Shown piece by piece: positions 21,794-30,361 of a stretch of 64,000 nucleotides of DNA; within the stretch, counting starts at the first letter, position 1; every line of letters starts with the position of its first letter. The stretch spans positions 1 through 64,000 of the forward strand of contig JAKOTS010000059.1 in assembly GCA_029777095.1 (NCBI GenBank), in the 5' to 3' direction. Below the pieces are notes generated by a model, which ran no database searches, was not told the origin of the DNA, and worked only from the letters and a program-made list of their open reading frames with translations. A program made the position numbers and the translations under genes. The DNA is from Actinomycetes bacterium. Lineage in GTDB: Bacteria; Actinomycetota; Actinomycetes; Actinomycetales; Microbacteriaceae.

Positions 21794-22441
21794 ATGACCC
21801 ATCACACTCCCGCACCCACGACGACGACGCTGAGTTCGGCGACTACGGCGTGGGTCTGGGGTGGCAGCGCCATCCTGGTCAGTGGTCTGTTGCGTCTCCT
21901 CGAGGCGCTCCCCATTTCTGCCGTCATCGGATGGCGCCCGGTCACGCTGATCGCGGCTGTCGTCTTTGCGATCGGGGCCGTGATCCTCGCGGTGGGCGTG
22001 CGCGGTCAGGGCAGCGTCGTGGCGCGTTCCGGCCTGGGAATCGCGGCGCTGTGCGTGCTCGGCGGCATCGACGTGTTGCAGGCGGTGCTCGTCGAATCGT
22101 TCGCGATGATCCCGGCGAGTTTCCGCGACGGGGTGACCGGCATCGCCAACGTGCTGGTGCTGATTCAGCTGGCCGCGGCGGTCGTTGGCGCCATCGTGAT
22201 CGGCCGTTCGGGCGGGGTCGTGGGGGTGCTGCGTTGGCTGCCGGCATTCGTACTTGCCTGCATCGTTGCGCTCCAGATCACGACCCGGGTGTTCCTGAAC
22301 GCGAGTGGCGGTGTCGGTTCGTCCGGCATGGAGGTCGTCGTTGCGGCCCAGGTGTCGCTCGCGCTTTTGCAGTCAGCGCTGGGTTTTGTCGTGTTGCTCG
22401 CTTCACCGCGAGCGGATGCCACGCCTCCGGCGGCTACGTAA
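21794..22441 (+). CDS. Hypothetical membrane protein, six TM segments
   Basis: 215 aa, about six hydrophobic helices, soluble Thr-rich N-terminus and Ala/Pro-rich C-terminus. No known family. Start ATG 21794 is 6 nt after TAACCT (21782-21787), the leaderless spacing. It is divergent from the lipoprotein gene, and its stop overlaps the stop of the convergent YrdB gene by 8 nt. Confidence 0.72.
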   Translation: MTHHTPAPTTTTLSSATTAWVWGGSAILVSGLLRLLEALPISAVIGWRPVTLIAAVVFAIGAVILAVGVRGQGSVVARSGLGIAALCVLGGIDVLQAVLVESFAMIPASFRDGVTGIANVLVLIQLAAAVVGAIVIGRSGGVVGVLRWLPAFVLACIVALQITTRVFLNASGGVGSSGMEVVVAAQVSLALLQSALGFVVLLASPRADATPPAAT

Positions 22442-22805
22442 ACCGGCGGCGACCGGTGAGCAGGCCCGTCACGGTCGCAACAAGCGCAAACCCGACGCCG
22501 ATCCAGGTCTGGTCAAGGCTCCACCAGGCGATCGTCGCCGCCGCGTAGAGCAAGAGCTCGATGATCGCGCGCACGAACGGGTGCACGGCGAAGACGGCGC
22601 GGGGCGAGAGGAACAGTGCCCAGATCAGAATCGCGAGCGCGGGGGCGAGGATGCCCGCCGCAATGTTTGCGGGGAACGACCAGGCCACGAAGCCCCAAAA
22701 CCCAAGGCTGAACACCACGGCAAGCTCGACGAGCAGACGCACGATGTCGAGCGGTGACACCGCCGCGCGGGGCTGACGGGGCTGGGTGACGGATGCTTCA
22801 GACAT
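22434..22805 (-). CDS. YrdB family membrane protein (DUF2568)
   Basis: 123 aa with four hydrophobic helices; the block LAVVFSLGFWGFVAW and the closing TWIGVGFALVATVTG are like the YrdB/DUF2568 family, which has no known function. Start ATG 22805 is preceded at exactly 6 nt by TACACT, and no ribosome site is visible, so probably leaderless. A longer upstream frame is open but has no start signal. It ends 8 nt inside the convergent membrane-protein gene. Confidence 0.75.
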   Translation of the reverse strand: MSEASVTQPRQPRAAVSPLDIVRLLVELAVVFSLGFWGFVAWSFPANIAAGILAPALAILIWALFLSPRAVFAVHPFVRAIIELLLYAAATIAWWSLDQTWIGVGFALVATVTGLLTGRRRFT

Positions 22806-22915
22806 GCCTCTAGTGTAATCGAGGCCGTGCACGCCCCAATCTCGCCTGCGCGCGGTCTGCGCCTCGCTCGCGCCCAGCTGCGGCTCGACCTTGCCCGGCC
22901 CGCGCCCGCCCGCGA

Positions 22916-23788
22916 CTAGCGGAAGATGATGGTGCGAGCCCCGTCGAGCAGCACCCGGTGCTCGGCAAACCAAGTCACTGCCTGGCGGAGCGTGCGGCTC
23001 TCTTCGTCTTGGCCGATGGCGACGAGTTGCGTGGCCGTGCGGCTGTGGTCAACGCGGACCACGTTCTGCTCGATGATCGGGCCTTCGTCGAGGTCGCTGG
23101 TCACGAAGTGTGCCGTCGCGCCGATGAGCTTCACGCCTCGTGCGTGCGCCTGTCGGTAGGGGTTCGCGCCCTTGAAACCGGGCAGGAACGAGTGGTGAAT
23201 GTTGATCGCTCGGCCCGCAAGCCGCTCGCAGAGCTCGGGCGAGAGGATCTGCATGTAGCGCGCGAGCACGACAAGCTCGATGTCGTGCTCTTCGACGAGC
23301 TCGATGATGCGGGCTTCGAACGCGGCTTTGGCCGCGGCATCCGTCACCGGCATTGTTTCGAACGGCACACCGTAGAAGTCGACGATGTCGCGCAGGGCAT
23401 CGTGGTTCGAGAGCACGAGCGGCACGTCGATCGAGAGCTGGCCTGCGCGCGCGCGAAACAGCAGGTCGTTGACGCAGTGTGCGGCGGTGCTGGCAAGCAG
23501 CAGGGTGCGAAGCGGGCGCTCAACGACGTCGAGCGTGACGGTCATGTTGTATTCGGATGCCACGGGCCCGAGTTGCGCCAGCACCTCCGCGCGCGAGGCA
23601 TCGCTCTGCACCTGCAGGCGCATGAAGAATCGGCCGGTGTCGGCGCTCGAGAACTGCTGACTCTCGGTAATGTCGCCGCCCGATGCAACGATGGCACCAC
23701 TGACCGCGTGCACGATGCCGGGCATGTCGGGGCAGACGATCGAGATCACCCAGTGGGTGAGGAGGGGAGGTGTTTCGAGCTCAGTCAC
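22916..23788 (-). CDS. purU: Formyltetrahydrofolate deformylase
   Basis: 290 aa. An N-terminal ACT domain (WVISIVCPDMPGIVHAVSGAI) is followed by the formyltransferase fold with catalytic AINIHHSFLPGFKGANPY and Asp in FVTSDLDEGPII. It hydrolyses 10-formyl-THF to formate and THF and balances the one-carbon pool. Start GTG 23788 overlaps the stop of the upstream sigma-factor gene (GTGA, 4 nt), so it is co-transcribed with, and probably coupled to, that gene; a functional link between the two is not obvious. purN, purH, glyA and folD lie within the same 30 kb. Confidence 0.95.
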   Translation of the reverse strand: MTELETPPLLTHWVISIVCPDMPGIVHAVSGAIVASGGDITESQQFSSADTGRFFMRLQVQSDASRAEVLAQLGPVASEYNMTVTLDVVERPLRTLLLASTAAHCVNDLLFRARAGQLSIDVPLVLSNHDALRDIVDFYGVPFETMPVTDAAAKAAFEARIIELVEEHDIELVVLARYMQILSPELCERLAGRAINIHHSFLPGFKGANPYRQAHARGVKLIGATAHFVTSDLDEGPIIEQNVVRVDHSRTATQLVAIGQDEESRTLRQAVTWFAEHRVLLDGARTIIFR

Positions 23789-25737
23789 TCCGACAGGCTA
23801 CCGCTCGGTGGGGTTTGTGCTGCCGGGGGCGTCTGTTCTGCCGGGGGCGTCTGTTCTGCCGGGGGCGCGGCACCGAGTGTCGGTGGGGGATCGGCGCCTG
23901 GGTCGGGTGAGGGTTCAGGATCGGGCGTCGGCTCCGGTTCGGGCGTGGGCTCGGCGCCGAGGCTTCCGAACAGCGTGATCGCATCGCCGGGTTCGCCGAG
24001 CTGGTCTTCGGCGACATACTGCAACCGCAGCGCGCCGAGGAGCACTTCGGTCAGGGTCAGGTTGAGGCTGACATGCAGCCTGCCATCAGCGCCGACGACC
24101 CCGCTTGCGCGCACATCGCGAATCGCTTCGACGGTTGCGAGCCTGCCGGTGCCGGCGAAGAACAGGATGTCGAAGTTGGCACCAGGCACACCTGACACCC
24201 CGAGGTCGACACGGATGTTCGACGACGAGATCCACGTCAGTCGACTCGAGTGCAGCGTGGGCGCGCCAGCGGGTACGGCCGGTTCGGCCGGCACTTCGGG
24301 TGGGTCGGTGGGCTCGACGGGCGGGTCCGTGGGCTCGACCGGTGGGTCGGTGGGCTTCACGGGCGGGTCGGTGGGCTCAGGCGGTGTCGTTGGTGCCGGT
24401 GCCGGAGCCGGTGCCGGCGTAGTGGGCGCGGGGGCCGGAGGCAGCGCGCGCGGTGTGGGCGGCGCGGGCGGTGCGATGGGAACCACAACTTCTTCTGCCG
24501 GCTCGATCGGGAGTGCGGAAGGGGACGGTGAGGCAGGCAATGGTGCCGGCTCGCTGACGACCTCGTTGTCTGCTGCTTGGGCTGCCGGTGGCGTCTGATC
24601 GCCGATGATGCCCGGGAGGATTGCCGCCGTTGCGATGCCGCCGGTCAGGATCACGCCCGCCGAAACCAGGGCGATGGTGCCGCCGATCCCCGAGAAGATT
24701 CCGCCGGCCGCTGCGGCGCCTGCAACACCGGCGCCGGCAACACCCGCGCCCGCAACGCCCACTCCGGCGACGCCAGCGCCCGCGGCGCCCGCGGTCACAG
24801 TGCCCGCGCCCGCGCCCGCACCGGCACCACCCACGCCAACCGCGCCAGCGCCGCTCGTTGCAGCGCCAACGGTCACCGCGCCCTGGGTCACCATCGAGGG
24901 CATCGCCGCAAGGGCGACGGTCAGCGGTACGCCGCCGCCCTGGAGCGCGGCCAGGTAGCCGGCGGCGCCGACCGATCCGAGTACGAGGGGCAGGAGCACG
25001 AGCGCGAGCCGAGAGCCGACTTCTCTCGCCTCGGAGGCCACGATCGAGCACCGTGCGCAGTCGGCGAGGTGGTCGTCGAGGCGCGTCCGATCACGGACGC
25101 CGAGGTTGTTGCGCGCGTATGCGCCGAGCCGCTCGATCGTCCACTGGTGTTCAGACCCGTCTTCAACGCTCTGCAAGTGCGCCTGGATCCAAGCCTCACG
25201 TAGGCCCTCGCGCGCCCGAAAACTGAGCTGTGCGACGGCGGTCGCTTTCATCCCGAGCAGCGGAGCAATTTCTGCCGGCTTCATCTGCTCGATCTCGGTG
25301 TACCAGAGCACCTCTTGCCACCTGGTGGGCAGGCTCTGGAACGCGCGGTGCGTCAGGCTGCGATCGAGGGCAGCCTCCGTGGCCGCTTCGTTGCTGTCGG
25401 GGTCTTCGACCTGCTCGAACTCGTCGAGGTTTGATTCTTTTCGCGACCGGCCCCAACCCGCCGCCGTGTTGCGAACGCTGGTGAACAGGTATGCGCGGAA
25501 CGAACCGGTGGGGCCGCCGCCCTTTTGAATTGCTTGGTAAATACGGGTGTATGCCTCTTGCACGAGGTCGTCGGCGTCGAGCGATGAGGTGATGTTGCGG
25601 GCAACCGTCAGGGCAGAACGGTGGTGGCGTCGCCAGAGTTCGCCGAACGCATCGCTCGCGCCGGATCGAGTGCGCAGCACGAGATCGGCGTCTGCGACCT
25701 CGGTCAGAGACTCGCCATCACGATCTGGAATCGACAT
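23785..25737 (-). CDS. ECF-type sigma factor fused to anti-sigma-like, membrane and Pro-rich domains
   Basis: 650 aa, unusually long. Residues about 17-90 are sigma region 2 (DLVQEAYTRIYQ); 136-183 are region 4 with an HTH (AEIAPLLGMKATAVAQ). Residues 197-230 carry a zinc-binding anti-sigma motif, His197 then HLADCARC (His223, Cys227, Cys230). Next come a membrane helix, a Gly/Ala/Val-rich stretch and another hydrophobic segment. The C-terminal half has Pro-rich linkers with PTDPPVE repeats, one Ig-like domain (about 500-600) and a Pro/Glu tail. It thus combines sigma factor and its likely own membrane anchor and inhibitor in one chain, resembling the ECF groups with C-terminal extensions. 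Start ATG 25737 has AGGAG upstream. purU overlaps its stop. Confidence 0.88.
   Translation of the reverse strand: MSIPDRDGESLTEVADADLVLRTRSGASDAFGELWRRHHRSALTVARNITSSLDADDLVQEAYTRIYQAIQKGGGPTGSFRAYLFTSVRNTAAGWGRSRKESNLDEFEQVEDPDSNEAATEAALDRSLTHRAFQSLPTRWQEVLWYTEIEQMKPAEIAPLLGMKATAVAQLSFRAREGLREAWIQAHLQSVEDGSEHQWTIERLGAYARNNLGVRDRTRLDDHLADCARCSIVASEAREVGSRLALVLLPLVLGSVGAAGYLAALQGGGVPLTVALAAMPSMVTQGAVTVGAATSGAGAVGVGGAGAGAGAGTVTAGAAGAGVAGVGVAGAGVAGAGVAGAAAAGGIFSGIGGTIALVSAGVILTGGIATAAILPGIIGDQTPPAAQAADNEVVSEPAPLPASPSPSALPIEPAEEVVVPIAPPAPPTPRALPPAPAPTTPAPAPAPAPTTPPEPTDPPVKPTDPPVEPTDPPVEPTDPPEVPAEPAVPAGAPTLHSSRLTWISSSNIRVDLGVSGVPGANFDILFFAGTGRLATVEAIRDVRASGVVGADGRLHVSLNLTLTEVLLGALRLQYVAEDQLGEPGDAITLFGSLGAEPTPEPEPTPDPEPSPDPGADPPPTLGAAPPAEQTPPAEQTPPAAQTPPSGSLSE
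23816..23869. repeat. 18-bp repeats at the sigma-fusion C-terminus
   Basis: Three 18-bp units (core CTGCCGGGGGCG) near the 3' end of the gene, coding AEQTPP-type hexapeptides. Perfect or near-perfect at DNA level, so copy number may vary between strains. Confidence 0.75.
24302..24385. repeat. 21-bp repeats coding the PTDPPV linker
   Basis: Four near-identical 21-bp units inside the sigma fusion gene, each coding a seven-residue Pro/Thr/Asp/Pro/Pro/Val/Glu(Lys) linker module. Confidence 0.75.
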
Positions 25738-26137
25738 TGTGCTCCTGTGCCCGTGCGGGTGTTCATGCAGCCGCAATTCCGGCCACGCTGAAGAGACGCG
25801 CGAGGCGCACTCCTATTACGCGCATTCCCGGGACGATGTTGCGCGCAACCTCCATTCTCACCCGGGCGTTGAGAAATGCCTGAAAAAAGAATTTCCGAAA
25901 CCCGCGTAATGAATCGGCCACAACGCCGTCTCATATCTAGAGACACAATGTGACTGTCATCCGGGGGGAAGGCAGGAGCGGAGGTGGTGAAGGGGGCGAT
26001 CTCATCGTCGGCCACTGTCTTGGGCGGGGCTCAGTTGCACCTTTTGGGGAGGTGCGCCGGGCCCCGCCTCCATTTGTGCCAACCGCACGCGCCGGTCGCA
26101 GGCGCGCTGCTCGCGGGCAGCGCGAACAAGCCAGATC
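25738..26137. other. Gap between nagA and the sigma-fusion gene, with hairpins
   Basis: 400 nt with no credible gene. Next to the nagA stop is an 8-bp GC hairpin (26103-26110 with 26117-26124), a possible nagA terminator. Further on is a two-tier hairpin: GGCGGGGC (26023-26030) with GCCCCGCC (26061-26068), enclosing GCACC/GGTGC (26037-26041, 26051-26055). The part 25850-25960 is poorer in GC than its surroundings and probably carries the sigma gene promoter; an imperfect dyad ATTCTCA...TGAGAAAT lies there. No -35/-10 pair could be fixed. Confidence 0.6.
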
Positions 26138-27304
26138 TCAGGCGATGCGCTCGCCGTCGCACCACACCGAGGTGACGCGCAGTTCCGGATCAAGCAGCAC
26201 CGCATCGGCGGCGTAGCCGGATCGCAGGTGGCCGAGTCGCTCGCCATGCCCAATCACCTGGGCGGGTGTCGACGTGAGGGCAGTCACGGCATCGGTGAGC
26301 GGCACGCCGGCGGTCTCGACGGCCCAGCGGAGCGCGGCATCCTGCGTCAGCGTCGAACCGGCAATCGCCCCGCCCTCGCGGAGCCGGGCGATGCCACCGA
26401 GCACGTCTACGGCGAGGGGGCCCAGTTGGTAACGACCATCGGATGCTCCGGCCGCCGCCATCGCGTCGGTGACCAGCGTGACTCGGCCCGGCGCGGCGGC
26501 GAAGAGCATGCGCACGACTTCGGGATGCACGTGCACCCCGTCGGCGATGATCTCGAGTGTCATTCGCAGGTCGCCGGTCGCGGCGCCGACGGGCCCGGGC
26601 TCGCGGTGATGCAGGCCCCGCATGCCGTTGTACGCGTGCGTCAAGAGCGTCGCCCCCGCGTCGATTGCGCGCCCCGTCGTCGCGAAGTCGCCGTCGGTGT
26701 GCCCGATTGCCGCGACCACGCCTGCGGCGCGTAGTTGCGCCACGGCGGCCATGCCGCCGGGAATCTCGGGGGCAAGTGTCACCTGGCGTAGCGTGCCGCG
26801 GCCCGCCACGATGAGCCCCGCGAGCGTGGCCTCGTCGGGGTGGCGGAGGTGCGCGGCGGCGTGCGCACCACGATGGCTGGGGGCAAGAAACGGGCCTTCG
26901 AGGTGAGAGCCGAGAATGTCTGGATGCTGCTCATGCAGCGCCGCGACGAGCTCAACGCCGGCGAGCATCTGGTCAAGTGGTGCCGTCGAAAACGAGATCA
27001 CCGCGCGGGTCGTTCCGTGAGCGCGGTGCAGTGCGCGTGCGGCGAGCAGTTGCGCGGCACCGTCGGAGTACGAGACGCCGCCGCCACCGTGGCCATGAAG
27101 ATCGATGAATCCGGGGGTGAGCCATGAGCCACAGGCATCCACAATCGTCTGCGGGCCATGCGTCGCGACCAGCGCGCGCCAGCCGTCATTGGTGCCCATC
27201 GCCCCGACGTCGGTGCCCGTGAAATGCACCCAGGCATTGTCGGTGACGCGGCCGCCGTCGATGAGGCGTGCGGAGTGGATGATTGTCCCGCTGGCCTGGT
27301 TCAC
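26138..27304 (-). CDS. nagA: N-acetylglucosamine-6-phosphate deacetylase
   Basis: 388 aa, amidohydrolase fold, deacetylates GlcNAc-6-P in amino-sugar and cell-wall recycling. Metal-site motif LTPGFIDLHGHGGGG, then LEGPFLAPSHRGAHAA, AIGHTDGDF and LVTDAMAAAGASDG fit the family. I chose GTG 27304 because TAGGGT (27312-27317) is 7 nt upstream, a leaderless arrangement, and the N-terminus then aligns with the family; a longer frame is open but has no start signal. GTG 27313 overlaps the -10 box and is less likely. It is divergent from the glyA riboswitch leader. Confidence 0.93.
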   Translation of the reverse strand: MNQASGTIIHSARLIDGGRVTDNAWVHFTGTDVGAMGTNDGWRALVATHGPQTIVDACGSWLTPGFIDLHGHGGGGVSYSDGAAQLLAARALHRAHGTTRAVISFSTAPLDQMLAGVELVAALHEQHPDILGSHLEGPFLAPSHRGAHAAAHLRHPDEATLAGLIVAGRGTLRQVTLAPEIPGGMAAVAQLRAAGVVAAIGHTDGDFATTGRAIDAGATLLTHAYNGMRGLHHREPGPVGAATGDLRMTLEIIADGVHVHPEVVRMLFAAAPGRVTLVTDAMAAAGASDGRYQLGPLAVDVLGGIARLREGGAIAGSTLTQDAALRWAVETAGVPLTDAVTALTSTPAQVIGHGERLGHLRSGYAADAVLLDPELRVTSVWCDGERIA

Positions 27305-27311
27305 GGATGGC

Positions 27312-27317
27312 ACCCTA
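27312..27317 (-). promoter_or_regulatory. -10 box of nagA, leaderless type
   Basis: TAGGGT on the minus strand, 7 nt before GTG 27304. It is one of several TANNNT-N6/7-start arrangements in the window. Confidence 0.55.
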
Positions 27318-27394
27318 ACAAACCGGGGTGGGTGTCTCCCTGAAACCCGGTGTGAGGGGGCCGAGCGCGCGCGTGCGGGCGAGGGCGCCGCTGG

Positions 27395-27400
27395 TATGCT
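27395..27400 (+). promoter_or_regulatory. -10 box of the glyA-folD operon
   Basis: TATGCT just upstream of the ZTP riboswitch; transcription would begin near 27407, leaving a leader of about 120 nt before glyA. No strong -35 box is visible. Confidence 0.6.
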
Positions 27401-27402
27401 GG

Positions 27403-27495
27403 CGCTGTCGCGACTGGCGTTGAGGTGGGTGACCACCGGGGAGCGGCGGATTCTGATCGAGGGCATTCGACCGCACGCCTGGGCCGATGCAAATT
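27403..27495 (+). promoter_or_regulatory. ZTP riboswitch (pfl motif) upstream of glyA
   Basis: The leader has the conserved pieces of the pfl/ZTP aptamer in order: GTCGCGACTGGCG (about 27407-27419), a GGTGGGTGACCACCGGGGAG block (27424-27443), a variable stem, and CCGCACGCCTGGGC (27471-27484). The aptamer senses ZMP/ZTP (AICAR phosphates), which build up when 10-formyl-THF is short. Downstream genes glyA and folD make one-carbon folates, as expected. No clear terminator stem follows, so control may act at the AGGAGG ribosome site (27514-27520). Confidence 0.9.
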
Positions 27496-27526
27496 CCCTA
27501 TGCCCGCGCCATCAGGAGGAGCTCCC

Positions 27527-28807
27527 ATGTCAGATACGTTCAATGCACCGCTTTCCGAAGTCGATCCCGAGATCGCAGCAGTCCTCGACGCTGAGCTTGA
27601 CCGCCAGCGTCAGTACCTTGAGATGATCGCGAGCGAGAACTTCGTGCCCGTCTCGGTGCTGCAGTCGCAGGGCTCGGTCCTCACCAACAAGTACGCCGAG
27701 GGTTACCCGGGTCGCCGTTACTACGGCGGCTGCGAGGTCGTCGACGTCGCCGAGAACCTCGCAATCGAGCGGGCCAAGAGCCTCTTCGGCGCGGCATTCG
27801 CCAACGTTCAGCCCCACTCGGGTGCGACCGCCAACGCCGCAGTGCTGCACGCAATCGCGCGCCCCGGCGACACGCTCCTCGGCCTCTCGCTCGACCACGG
27901 CGGGCACCTCACGCACGGCATGAAGATCAACTTCTCGGGCCGTCTCTACGACATCGTCGCGTACGGCGTCGATGAGAGCACGAGCCTCGTCGACATGGAC
28001 GAGGTGCGTCGCCTCGCCATCGAGCACAAGCCGAAGGTCATCATCGCCGGCTGGTCGGCATACCCGCGCACCCTCGACTTCGCCGCGTTCCGCGCGATCG
28101 CCGACGAGGTTGGCGCGCTGCTCTGGGTCGACATGGCGCACTTCGCTGGCCTCGTCGCCGCGGGCCTGCACCCGAACCCGGTGCCCCACGCGCACGTCGT
28201 CTCGTCGACCGTGCACAAGACCATCGGTGGCCCGCGCTCGGGCTTCATCCTCACCAACGACGCCGACCTCGCCAAGAAGATCAACTCGGCAGTCTTCCCG
28301 GGCCAGCAGGGCGGCCCGCTCATGCACGTGATCGCCGCCAAGGCGACCGCATTCAAGCTCGCGGCAACGCCCGAGTTCCGTGAGCGTCAGGAGCGCGTCA
28401 TCCGTGGCGCCCAGCTTCTTGCCGACCGCCTCACGCAGCAGGATGTGACGGATGCCGGTATCTCGGTCCGCTCCGGAGGCACCGACGTGCACCTGGTGCT
28501 CGTCGACCTGCGCAACGCCGCGATCGATGGCAAGCAGGCAGAAGACCTCCTTCACGAGATCCACATCACGGTCAACCGCAACGCGGTCCCGAACGACCCG
28601 CGCCCGCCGCTGGTCACCTCGGGCCTGCGGATCGGCACGCCCGCGCTGGCAACGCGCGGCTTCGGCGACGCCGAGTTCACCGAGGTCGCCGACGTCATCG
28701 CACTCGCGCTGCTGCCGGGCGCCGATGTCGATGCCCTGCGCGCACGCGTTGCGAAGCTGACCGCAGCGTTCCCGATGTACCCGACCCTCACCCAGGGTTT
28801 CGCGTGA
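27527..28807 (+). CDS. glyA: Serine hydroxymethyltransferase
   Basis: 426-aa PLP enzyme that converts serine plus THF to glycine plus 5,10-methylene-THF. N-terminal [19 protein letters not shown] and the PLP-lysine block [14 protein letters not shown] (Lys231) are diagnostic. ATG 27527 has AGGAGG 7 nt before it. The riboswitch leader upstream senses one-carbon shortage, and folD overlaps the stop by 4 nt, so the two are one operon. Confidence 0.97.
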   Translation: MSDTFNAPLSEVDPEIAAVLDAELDRQRQYLEMIASENFVPVSVLQSQGSVLTNKYAEGYPGRRYYGGCEVVDVAENLAIERAKSLFGAAFANVQPHSGATANAAVLHAIARPGDTLLGLSLDHGGHLTHGMKINFSGRLYDIVAYGVDESTSLVDMDEVRRLAIEHKPKVIIAGWSAYPRTLDFAAFRAIADEVGALLWVDMAHFAGLVAAGLHPNPVPHAHVVSSTVHKTIGGPRSGFILTNDADLAKKINSAVFPGQQGGPLMHVIAAKATAFKLAATPEFRERQERVIRGAQLLADRLTQQDVTDAGISVRSGGTDVHLVLVDLRNAAIDGKQAEDLLHEIHITVNRNAVPNDPRPPLVTSGLRIGTPALATRGFGDAEFTEVADVIALALLPGADVDALRARVAKLTAAFPMYPTLTQGFA

Positions 28808-29694
28808 CCGCAACGCGCCTCGATGGTGTTGCCGCGGCATCCGCGATCAAGGAAGAGCTCCGCGTTCGCGTAGCAGCGCTCGCCGAGGCTGGGAATGTTC
28901 CCGGCCTCGGCACCCTGCTCGTCGGCGATGACCCGGGTTCACGGTCGTATGTGACGGGCAAGCATCGTGACTGCGCCGAGGTTGGCGTGGCGTCGATCAG
29001 CATCGAGCTGCCCGTCGAGGCCACCTTCGACGAGATTGCTGCCGCCGTGCGCAGCCTCAACGACGACCCCGCGGTCACGGGCTTTATCGTGCAGCTTCCG
29101 CTGCCCGACGGCATCGACGAGAATGCGATCCTCGAGCTCATCGACCCGGCAAAAGACGCAGATGGGCTGCACCCGACCAACCTCGGTCGGCTCGTGCTCG
29201 GGGTCGATCCGCGCACCGCGATTCCCGCGCCGCTGCCGTGCACGCCCGCCGGAATCGTCGAGCTGCTCGAGCGCAACGGCGTCGAGATCGCCGGCAAGCA
29301 CGTCACAGTGATCGGTCGCGGCATCACCGTTGGCCGTCCGCTTGGGCTGCTGCTGACGCGCAAGGGCACGGATGCCACTGTCACGCTCACGCACTCACGC
29401 ACTGTCGATCTGGCCGCCGAAGTGCGCCGGGCCGACATCGTGGTCGCGGCCGTTGGCGTGCCGCACCTCGTGAAGGCCGACTGGATCAAGCCCGGTGCCG
29501 CCGTGCTCGATGTGGGTGTCACCCGTGTCGGCACGACCGAGACCGGTCGCGCAAAGCTCGCGGGCGACATCGACCCTGCGGTCGCTGAGGTTGCCGGCTG
29601 GCTGTCGCCGAACCCCGGTGGCGTGGGCCCGATGACGCGTGCGTTGCTCGTGTCGAACGTGGTCGAAGCCGCCGAGCGCGCCCTCGCGCTCTAG
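28804..29694 (+). CDS. folD: Methylenetetrahydrofolate dehydrogenase / methenyl-THF cyclohydrolase
   Basis: 296 aa, bifunctional and NADP-linked; converts the GlyA product to 10-formyl-THF for PurN and PurH. The catalytic Lys is in [14 protein letters not shown]; other family blocks are [24 protein letters not shown] and [16 protein letters not shown]. It starts with GTG inside the glyA stop (GTGA overlap), so it is coupled to the riboswitch-controlled operon. Confidence 0.97.
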   Translation: MTATRLDGVAAASAIKEELRVRVAALAEAGNVPGLGTLLVGDDPGSRSYVTGKHRDCAEVGVASISIELPVEATFDEIAAAVRSLNDDPAVTGFIVQLPLPDGIDENAILELIDPAKDADGLHPTNLGRLVLGVDPRTAIPAPLPCTPAGIVELLERNGVEIAGKHVTVIGRGITVGRPLGLLLTRKGTDATVTLTHSRTVDLAAEVRRADIVVAAVGVPHLVKADWIKPGAAVLDVGVTRVGTTETGRAKLAGDIDPAVAEVAGWLSPNPGGVGPMTRALLVSNVVEAAERALAL

Positions 29695-29724
29695 CGAACG
29701 ACGTAGCGAACGCGCGCGAACGAA

Positions 29725-30282
29725 CTAGCCGAGGTCGTCGAGCATCTTGCGCTGCTCGGCGGTCAGGCCGTCGTCTTGGACGACCCTGGGGGCTACCGGC
29801 GGAGCCGGGACCGCCGGGGCGTCTGGGGCGGTGGCTGCGGCATCCGCGGACTGATTCTTGCCGGTCGCAGAGTCGTAGAGGCGGGATGCCTGTGCCTCAA
29901 GCTTTTCGTCGACGCTGTCGTAGATCAACCAGGCGATGAGCAGGGCGATTGGGGGCAGGATGTATCCCCAGAACCAGCCCGAGACGTGGAGCTGGGAGAA
30001 GAAAATCGTGAGGATCCACACGATGAACGCGACGAGAAACACGTAGAGCGCCGAGAGCGACTTCAGCCCGAACTTCGAGAACTGGTCGGCACGCTTTGCG
30101 GAGCTGCGCGCGAACCACTTGGTGAGCAGGGGTTTGATCCACAGCGTCGCCAGCGTCAGGATGACTGCACCCCAGAGCACGCCCCATGCGCCGCGGACGC
30201 CAGGGACGAGCAGCACGATGAGCAAGAGCACGGCGATGTTGAACACGAGCAGGGTGCCGATGCGCACGATCCAGTTCTTCAT
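29725..30282 (-). CDS. Hypothetical membrane protein, four TM segments
   Basis: 185 aa. Four hydrophobic helices in residues 5-125 in two hairpins, separated by a basic loop (WFARSSAKRADQFSKFG), then a Pro/Ala-rich soluble tail ending LTAEQRKMLDDLG. The loop and hairpin spacing recall phage-holin-IV-like small membrane proteins, but I do not assign a family. Start ATG 30282; an open frame upstream has no start signal. Convergent with folD at 30 nt. Confidence 0.7.
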   Translation of the reverse strand: MKNWIVRIGTLLVFNIAVLLLIVLLVPGVRGAWGVLWGAVILTLATLWIKPLLTKWFARSSAKRADQFSKFGLKSLSALYVFLVAFIVWILTIFFSQLHVSGWFWGYILPPIALLIAWLIYDSVDEKLEAQASRLYDSATGKNQSADAAATAPDAPAVPAPPVAPRVVQDDGLTAEQRKMLDDLG

Positions 30283-30361
30283 GTCAATAGCGTGGCATGG
30301 CGCGGCGCCGCGTGGTGACGGATTCGCGGACGTGTTGCGGGTTTGTGCGCGTTCGTGCGCG

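Noticed and set aside
25950..26216. Short plus-strand frames in the nagA / sigma gap
   Set aside because: No ribosome site, Arg-rich products, overlap with the nagA 3' end and the hairpins.
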